Positions 59,089-64,000 of a stretch of DNA of 64,000 nt are shown piece by piece (position 1 is the stretch's first letter; every line of letters begins with the position of its first letter). The stretch spans positions 620,001 through 684,000 of the forward strand of contig NZ_SCNG01000002.1 in assembly GCF_005503555.1 (NCBI RefSeq), given 5' to 3'. Source of the DNA: Rudaea sp. 3F27F6 (lineage in GTDB: Bacteria > Pseudomonadota > Gammaproteobacteria > Xanthomonadales > Rhodanobacteraceae). The notes beneath the pieces were generated by a model that saw only the letters and a list, made by a program, of their open reading frames with translations, had not been told where the DNA came from and ran no database searches. The translations under genes were made by a program, and so were the position numbers.

Positions 59089-59820
59089 CTACTGCACAAC
59101 CGGGCGCGCAGCGAGCGTGCGTTCGGCCCAGTCGAGGCAACGCTCGGCGGTGCGCGCCGCCTCGCGGCCCAGCAACGGGCCGACGTGACTTGCATCGGGC
59201 ACGACGAATAATTCGCCGCTGCAGAAATGCGCCAATGCCCGGCTTGTTTCCACGGGCACGTCGGCGTCGACCTCGCCAGCGATGACGAGCACGGGACAAC
59301 TCGGTGCGTCCAGGCGCATTGCATGCGCCTCGCGCAGCACCGCACCCGACTCGTCGCGCCAGCGGCGAAACGCAAGCAGACGCGCGGCATCGTCGGTGTC
59401 AGGCATTGCGCGCAAGGTCGATGACAGCGAGCGAGCGCTGCCCCACGGCACGATCTCGGCATAGTCGCGGCATGCAGGCCGCGGCTCGACATTCGACGGC
59501 GCGAGCGAATTGACGAGCACGAGCGCGGCTGCCTCGACGTTGCGCGCGACGGCGAGCGCGAGCAGCCCGCCGAGGCTCGCGCCAATCAGCAGGTCACAGT
59601 GAACATCTGCGTCGTCGCGCAGCCAGTCTTCGACCTGTTGCGCGTAATCGTGCAGATGCGTGTCGGCAAGACCTTTCTGCACAGGCAGCAGATCGCGCGC
59701 CACACTGCGCCAACCGTGCGCGGCAAACACGCGCTGCCAGATCGCCCACTCCCAACCACCACCGCCGGCGCCATGCACGAACACGGCGCGAGGTTTCACT
59801 TTTTCATAACGACTGCGCAT
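59089..59820 (-). CDS. Alpha/beta hydrolase
   Basis: 243 aa. VFVHGAGGGGWEWAIWQ is the oxyanion HG loop, LLIGASLGGLLAL the nucleophile elbow (Ser), VLVIAGEVDADVP carries the acid Asp and PDASHVGPL the His. No signal peptide. Substrate unknown; esterase or small-molecule hydrolase. Confidence 0.9.
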   Translation of the reverse strand: MRSRYEKVKPRAVFVHGAGGGGWEWAIWQRVFAAHGWRSVARDLLPVQKGLADTHLHDYAQQVEDWLRDDADVHCDLLIGASLGGLLALAVARNVEAAALVLVNSLAPSNVEPRPACRDYAEIVPWGSARSLSSTLRAMPDTDDAARLLAFRRWRDESGAVLREAHAMRLDAPSCPVLVIAGEVDADVPVETSRALAHFCSGELFVVPDASHVGPLLGREAARTAERCLDWAERTLAARPVVQ

Positions 59821-60058
59821 GCCGCATTATCGGGCAAACGCCCAAGCGTATTAAGCCGAGGTTGTTTTCGCGCGCGTATGGTCGAAGTGTCGGCAGAATT
59901 CATACCGACATCGCGGATCGGAAACCGAGCTCGCCTCTCGATGCAGAGGCACCGCGATCAGCGATCCAGTCCCGGATCGCGCCGCCGCAGGTGTTTCTTC
60001 CTTCGGCGTTCCGTGAAGGCCGACGGCCTTCGTTCTCGCCAACGAGAAGGAGCATCCC

Positions 60059-60415
60059 ATGAGATTCCGTTCCCCCGCTTTCCTGGCTTTTTCCACGGCC
60101 CTCGCGCTCGCCTTCGCCGGTGCCGCGGCGCTCGCGGCGCCGCCGGCCGAACCGGCCGATCCCACTCAGCCGTCCACGCCGATGCAGCAGCGCAGCGGCC
60201 AGATCGATTCACCGGCCAGCGTGCAGGCGCGCTTCGAAGCGCTAGACCTGAACCATGACGGCTACATCGACAAGACCGAAGCTTCTGCGAACAAGACCTT
60301 GACCTCGCAGTTCGACAAGCTCGATCTCAATCACGACGGCAAGCTCTCTCCGGCCGAGTTCGCCAAGGCTCAGGGTTTGGCATCGCCGACCGGCTCGAAC
60401 GCGGATCACCCATAA
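60059..60415 (+). CDS. Secreted EF-hand protein
   Basis: 118 aa. Signal peptide to about residue 27 (LAFSTALALAFAGAAALAAP). Two EF-hand loops: DLNHDGYIDKTE and DLNHDGKLSPAE, both with intact Ca-binding positions 1, 3, 5 and 12. AAAGGAG-like purines lie before ATG 60059. A calsymin/EF-hand calcium-binding protein of the periplasm. Confidence 0.9.
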   Translation: MRFRSPAFLAFSTALALAFAGAAALAAPPAEPADPTQPSTPMQQRSGQIDSPASVQARFEALDLNHDGYIDKTEASANKTLTSQFDKLDLNHDGKLSPAEFAKAQGLASPTGSNADHP

Positions 60416-60481
60416 CGACAACAACGCGAACAGTACCTGTTCGGGCGGGCCTCGTGCCCGCCTTTTCTTTTGACGCAACGA

Positions 60482-61216
60482 TTATTTTTCGTCGAATACC
60501 GTCGCCGGTTTCCAGCGCTGTTCGGGCTCATACGGCTTCGGGCCGTAACCCCAACCGCATCCACCGCCCGCCATGATGAACATGAAGCTCGCCTTGCATT
60601 TCACCTTGGTGCCCCAGGGCAGGGTGAACTCCTTTTCGGCACTCAAGTTCTCGTCGATGAACTCCGAGGTCTTGCGCAGAGTCGCGCCGAGCAGGTTTTC
60701 ATTTTGCGGGGCCTTCCACGCCCCGGCGAAATGATTGGGCCGGATTTTTACCGGCCGTTTCAGCGTCATCAGACTCGACGGCTCGACCGAGCGGCCGATG
60801 AAATCTGGCTTCGGCTCGGGCGCGGCGGCGATGTCCTTGGGTAGATCGATGCTGCCGTCGGCCTTGTAGATGTGCAAGGTCGATAAATCCCGCGGCGCGG
60901 GCTCTTCGGCCTGCGGAACCGGCACGCGCAGCGTCGAGACCCGCGGCAACGCGGATGCGGGAGGCGGCGCAACCGGCTCGCGGCTGGCTTGTCGCACCAC
61001 CGCCTCGGGTTCCGGCAACGGCGGCTCGACCGGCGGCGCATCGAGAATGCGCACGAGCATGCCGGGTTCTTCGTCGACTGCCGCGGGCTGCATCGCATCG
61101 TGCAAGGCGACCGCGAGCAGCAGGTGCAAGACGACCGCGGCGATCAGCGCGATGCGGACGATACGGTCCGGCGTCTGCGCTTTGTAGCGCGTTGGGTTGC
61201 GCAGGCGGGACTTCAC
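60482..61216 (-). CDS. TonB-like membrane-anchored protein, third gene of envelope operon
   Basis: 244 aa from GTG 61216 (GGAG 6 bases upstream; GTG 61228 is an alternative). One N-terminal membrane helix (IVRIALIAAVVLHLLLAVAL), then a Pro/Glu/Val-rich periplasmic stretch (LVRILDAPPVEPPLPEPEAV) as in TonB-like proteins, then IYKADGSIDLP and a C-terminal globular part with KVKCKASFMFIMAGGGCGWG. Related in layout and motif order to the neighbouring product of 61263. No TonB C-terminal domain recognised. Confidence 0.65.
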   Translation of the reverse strand: MKSRLRNPTRYKAQTPDRIVRIALIAAVVLHLLLAVALHDAMQPAAVDEEPGMLVRILDAPPVEPPLPEPEAVVRQASREPVAPPPASALPRVSTLRVPVPQAEEPAPRDLSTLHIYKADGSIDLPKDIAAAPEPKPDFIGRSVEPSSLMTLKRPVKIRPNHFAGAWKAPQNENLLGATLRKTSEFIDENLSAEKEFTLPWGTKVKCKASFMFIMAGGGCGWGYGPKPYEPEQRWKPATVFDEK

Positions 61217-61262
61217 CCTCGTCTCCACTGGCGAAAGGCATCGCTGCGCTTCTCCGGCCCGG

Positions 61263-61967
61263 TCATGGCCCCGCGCCCTTCCACATGCGGCAACGCGTCT
61301 GCCGCTTTTCCTCTTGCTCGGCCCGATGCTGCGCAGCGGCCGGGTTGTAAAGGCCGACCCAGCTCAAGTATTTGCGTGCGACTTCCTCGCCGAGGCTTTC
61401 GCGATGCGCAAGATCGTCCGGCGCATGCACATCGCAGTCGAGGCCGCGCGCCATCAAGGCGCGGCCGCGCTCGATGTTTTCCTCGTGCGGCGCCGCCTTT
61501 GTTGCGGCCCCCGGCGGCGGCAAGCGAATCGACCCATCCGCACGGAACAGCGTCGCCGTGTCGATCGACTTCGGCGGTGCATCTGCTTCGGCCTGTGCCG
61601 CCGGCTGGGTGCGAACCGGCGCGGCCGGCGTGCGCGCAGGCGGTGATTTTGCCGCCGTCGGCGGCGGCGCTTTCGGCGGCAGCGGCGGCGGCTCGGGCAG
61701 CGCCGGTTCGACCGGCACGGCATCGAGCAGGCGCACTTCGATGCGGTCTTGATCGAGCACCGCGCGCGCGCGCATCAGCAGGTAAAGAAAGCTCGCCGCG
61801 AACAGGTGCAACAGAATCGCCGCTGCGATCGCGCCGATGCGCAAGCCCGACGGCGCGCGCGACGTACGTGCCCGCGCGTGCGCAAGGGCGCGCTGGCGCA
61901 CGTCGGCGTGCACGCGCGCTTCCGCCAAGTCCACATGATCGTTCACGCTGGCATCGCTCGCGCTCAC
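61263..61967 (-). CDS. TonB-like membrane-anchored protein, second gene of envelope operon
   Basis: 234 aa from GTG 61967. Cytoplasmic start of about 42 residues, membrane helix (IGAIAAAILLHLFAASFLYL), then EVRLLDAVPVEPALPEPPPL and a Pro/Ala-rich span, LFRADGSIRLP, and a short charged C-terminus. The blocks VRLLDAVPVEP and ADGSIRLP match VRILDAPPVEP and ADGSIDLP of the next gene, so the two are diverged paralogues. The gene begins 9 bases after the preceding periplasmic gene ends. Confidence 0.65.
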   Translation of the reverse strand: MSASDASVNDHVDLAEARVHADVRQRALAHARARTSRAPSGLRIGAIAAAILLHLFAASFLYLLMRARAVLDQDRIEVRLLDAVPVEPALPEPPPLPPKAPPPTAAKSPPARTPAAPVRTQPAAQAEADAPPKSIDTATLFRADGSIRLPPPGAATKAAPHEENIERGRALMARGLDCDVHAPDDLAHRESLGEEVARKYLSWVGLYNPAAAQHRAEQEEKRQTRCRMWKGAGP

Positions 61968-61976
61968 GCGCCGCGG

Positions 61977-62717
61977 TCACGGTAGGCTCAGTGTCGAGGT
62001 CGTGACGGTCTCGTTGTCCTCGCCGAAACCCTTGAAGCTCGAACGCGAGGTGCGCGTCTTCGCCACGAGGCGGCCGGCGGAGACGGCGTAGCGCGTGTTC
62101 GACGATTCCGAACCCTCGAAGCCGATCAGCAGCTTGCGTCCGCTGAACTTGTAGGTTTCCTCGCTCGCCAGCGGCGTGCCGTCGGCATCGAGCCAGAGCT
62201 TGAGCTGGCCTTCGAAGTGCTTGAGGTCGTCCTTCTGCTTGGCCGACAAATGCCCGGGAACGTCGAGCACGAGCAGTTGCGCGGGCTTGCCGTCGAGCGC
62301 GTCGCCGCGGCTTTCCTTGACGGTCGCGCCATCGAGACTGCGCAGCAGGCCTGGAGCCGAGCCGAGCAACTGCGCCGCACGCGTCGGCGTGACGACTGCA
62401 AGCAGTTCGCCGAGCGGCGTCGGCAGCTCGGGATTCGCGGTGTGCGCCTGGGCTTCGCGCTCGGCCTGCTGCATCAGCTCGGGCGGAAAAATCAGCTGCA
62501 GGCCTTGCGCGCCGGACTGCAGATTGAGCTTGACCTGGCCTGCCGACGGCTTCTGCCCGCCGGAATCGCGCACGCTCTGCTTGATTTCGAGTCCGGCGCT
62601 GATCGCATCGCCGCCCTGCAGGCGTGCGAGCGCGGTGCGCAGATCGGCCAGCGGTTCCGCATGCAGCGGAGCCACCGCGCCGAGGGCCAAAAGCGTCGCT
62701 AACGTGAAGGCCCGCAT
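61977..62717 (-). CDS. Periplasmic protein, first gene of envelope operon
   Basis: 246 aa with a signal peptide (AFTLATLLALGAVAPLHA). The mature part is beta-rich with DGKPAQLLVLDVPGHLSAKQ, LKLWLDADGTPLASEETYKF and TRYAVSAGRLVAKTRT, recalling LolA/LolB- or LppX-like half-barrels that bind hydrophobic ligands; this is a structural guess. Followed by two TonB-like genes, the set may shuttle or sense an envelope lipid. Confidence 0.65.
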   Translation of the reverse strand: MRAFTLATLLALGAVAPLHAEPLADLRTALARLQGGDAISAGLEIKQSVRDSGGQKPSAGQVKLNLQSGAQGLQLIFPPELMQQAEREAQAHTANPELPTPLGELLAVVTPTRAAQLLGSAPGLLRSLDGATVKESRGDALDGKPAQLLVLDVPGHLSAKQKDDLKHFEGQLKLWLDADGTPLASEETYKFSGRKLLIGFEGSESSNTRYAVSAGRLVAKTRTSRSSFKGFGEDNETVTTSTLSLP

Positions 62718-63020
62718 ACCCCTGCTCCGGATCGTCGATGGCGCCGGACTATCGCATCGGCTGCCCGAACCGGGGATTAATTGCCGAGCCGCTCACGCTC
62801 GGCGTCCTGCCGCAACGCGGCTTGACCCGACGCCGAGAAAGGAGAAGGCTTGGGCTTCCTTCTCCGACCGGAGAAGGTGGCGCGACCGCGCCGGACGAGG
62901 GAATCGCCGTTCGAATGATTTCGCCCCCTCCCAGTTTTTCTCTCGTCCGCCCCTTCGCGGCGCCTGCTGCCAAAAGGAGAACGGAAGCATTCGCTTCTTT
63001 TTCGCGCAAAGGAGACCGTC
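62718..63020. other. Divergent promoter region with inverted repeats
   Basis: About 300 bases between the envelope operon and the EF-G-like gene. GGAGAAGG and CCTTCTCC occur several times in both orientations (62839-62878), forming possible hairpins. No gene seen. Confidence 0.45.
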
Positions 63021-64000
63021 ATGGCATACACCACCGAAGGCATCCGAAACATCGCGCTCGTCGGGCATTCCGCCGCGGGCAAGACCACGCTGCTCGAAGC
63101 CCTGCTGCACGCGGGCGGCGCAATTCAGATTCCCGGCTCGATCGAGCGCGGCACCACGGTTTCCGACCACGACCCACTCGAAAAACAGCGACAACACTCG
63201 CTCAACGCCTCCATCGCCTCGATCGACTCGGGTGACTGCCACATCAACCTGATCGACACCCCGGGCTCGCAGGACTTCCGCGGGCCGACCCTGACCGCGC
63301 TCGCCGCGGTCGAAACCTGCGCCGTCGTCGTCAACGCGCACGCGGGCATCGAGTACGGCACGCACCGCATGATGCACCACGCCAAGCAGCGCGGCCTTGC
63401 GCGCGTGATCGTGGTAAACAAGATCGACGGCGGCAATCCGCGCGCGTTGGTCGAGCAGCTGCGCGAAGCCTTCGGAACGGAATGCCTGCCGATCAACCTG
63501 CCCGCACAGGGCAGCAAGACCGTCGTCGACTGCTTCTTCAAACCGGATGCGGCCGCGCACGGCGGCGTCGCCGATTTCGACAGCGTCGCCGCCGCGCACC
63601 AGCGCATCATCGATCAGGTCGTCGAGATCAACGAAAGCGTGATGGGCCGCTATCTCGATGCGGGCGAAGAATCGCTCAGCGGCGCCGAACTGCACGATGC
63701 GTTCGAGCAATGCCTGCGCGAAGGCCATCTCGTGCCGATCTGTTTCGTCTCCGCGCGCACCGGCGCGGGCGTGCGCGAGTTCCTGCACATCATCGAGAAA
63801 TTGTTCCCGAACCCGCTCGAAGGCAATGCGCCGCCGTTCGTCAAAGGCGTCGGTGCTGCGGCGACGCCGATCGAGGCCAAGCCCGATGCGAACGCGCACG
63901 CGATCGCCGACGTGTTCAAGATCGTCAACGATCCCTTCGTCGGCAAGCTCAGCGTGTTCCGTGTCTACCAGGGCACGATCCGCAAGGACTCGCAGCTCTT
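63021..64000 (+). CDS. EF-G-like GTPase (paralogue of elongation factor G), cut by right edge
   Basis: The first 326 codons are present. AAAGGAG lies 6 bases before ATG 63021. GTPase motifs: P-loop GHSAAGKTTLLE, DTPGSQDF (G3) and VVNKIDGG (G4). GHSAAGKTTL instead of the canonical GHIDAGKTTT marks the FusA2/EF-G-like branch, which has no proven elongation role. Domain II begins near the edge (DVFKIVNDPFVGKLSVFRVY). Confidence 0.9.
   Translation, partial: MAYTTEGIRNIALVGHSAAGKTTLLEALLHAGGAIQIPGSIERGTTVSDHDPLEKQRQHSLNASIASIDSGDCHINLIDTPGSQDFRGPTLTALAAVETCAVVVNAHAGIEYGTHRMMHHAKQRGLARVIVVNKIDGGNPRALVEQLREAFGTECLPINLPAQGSKTVVDCFFKPDAAAHGGVADFDSVAAAHQRIIDQVVEINESVMGRYLDAGEESLSGAELHDAFEQCLREGHLVPICFVSARTGAGVREFLHIIEKLFPNPLEGNAPPFVKGVGAAATPIEAKPDANAHAIADVFKIVNDPFVGKLSVFRVYQGTIRKDSQL

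Overview
The window is high-GC chromosomal DNA from a gammaproteobacterium, most likely Xanthomonadales (Rhodanobacteraceae or Xanthomonadaceae type). Pointers are a copL-copA-copB copper operon, a lone rsxB next to nth, rlmJ, an EF-G-like paralogue and the style of the integron attC sites. The species cannot be named from sequence alone. The middle (about 21.5-47.5 kb) is an accessory region with visibly lower GC, many small ORFs and many repeats. || Left core (1-21.4 kb): metG; a secreted collagen-like protein; an MBL hydrolase, a DUF2007 protein, rsxB and nth; a GNAT enzyme; a Spy-like periplasmic protein beside an OmpR-type two-component pair; mmsA; a flavoprotein; an NAD(P)-binding protein and a DOPA-dioxygenase-like enzyme; copLAB behind a MerR/ZntR-type operator; rlmJ; a GspH/FimT pseudopilin. 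|| Accessory region: tRNA-Asn(GTT) is followed by a P4-type tyrosine recombinase. A degenerate copy of the tRNA 3' end (32185-32206) and matching G-rich arm-type repeats at both ends define a 10.7-kb island. It holds an HEVGH metallopeptidase with a multi-TM partner and several secreted proteins. Starting inside the island and continuing past its right end is a long array of integron attC sites (about 27.6-43.9 kb, roughly 14 near-complete and 12 degenerate) with about 20 small cassette genes and no integron integrase in the window, i.e. a CALIN. Cassettes include a mini EF-Ts without UBA and coiled-coil parts, a small alarmone hydrolase (SAH) with two truncated relatives, HEAT-like, DUF3592, DUF998 and DUF2059 proteins, and many tiny membrane proteins, two of which occur as duplicated cassettes. 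An H-NS-family gene lies within the array. The array ends at a transposase-like remnant and a response regulator whose receiver has lost its phospho-acceptor Asp. || Right core (45.7-64 kb): sterol-desaturase-like protein, 6-phosphogluconate dehydrogenase, Spy-like protein, a cytoplasmic HtrA-like protease with PDZ domain, GNAT, M20 dipeptidase, class-C beta-lactamase-like hydrolase, a CadC-like wHTH-TPR regulator, a two-subunit molybdenum hydroxylase, alpha/beta hydrolase, EF-hand protein, a three-gene envelope operon with two related TonB-like proteins, and the start of an EF-G-like gene cut by the window edge.
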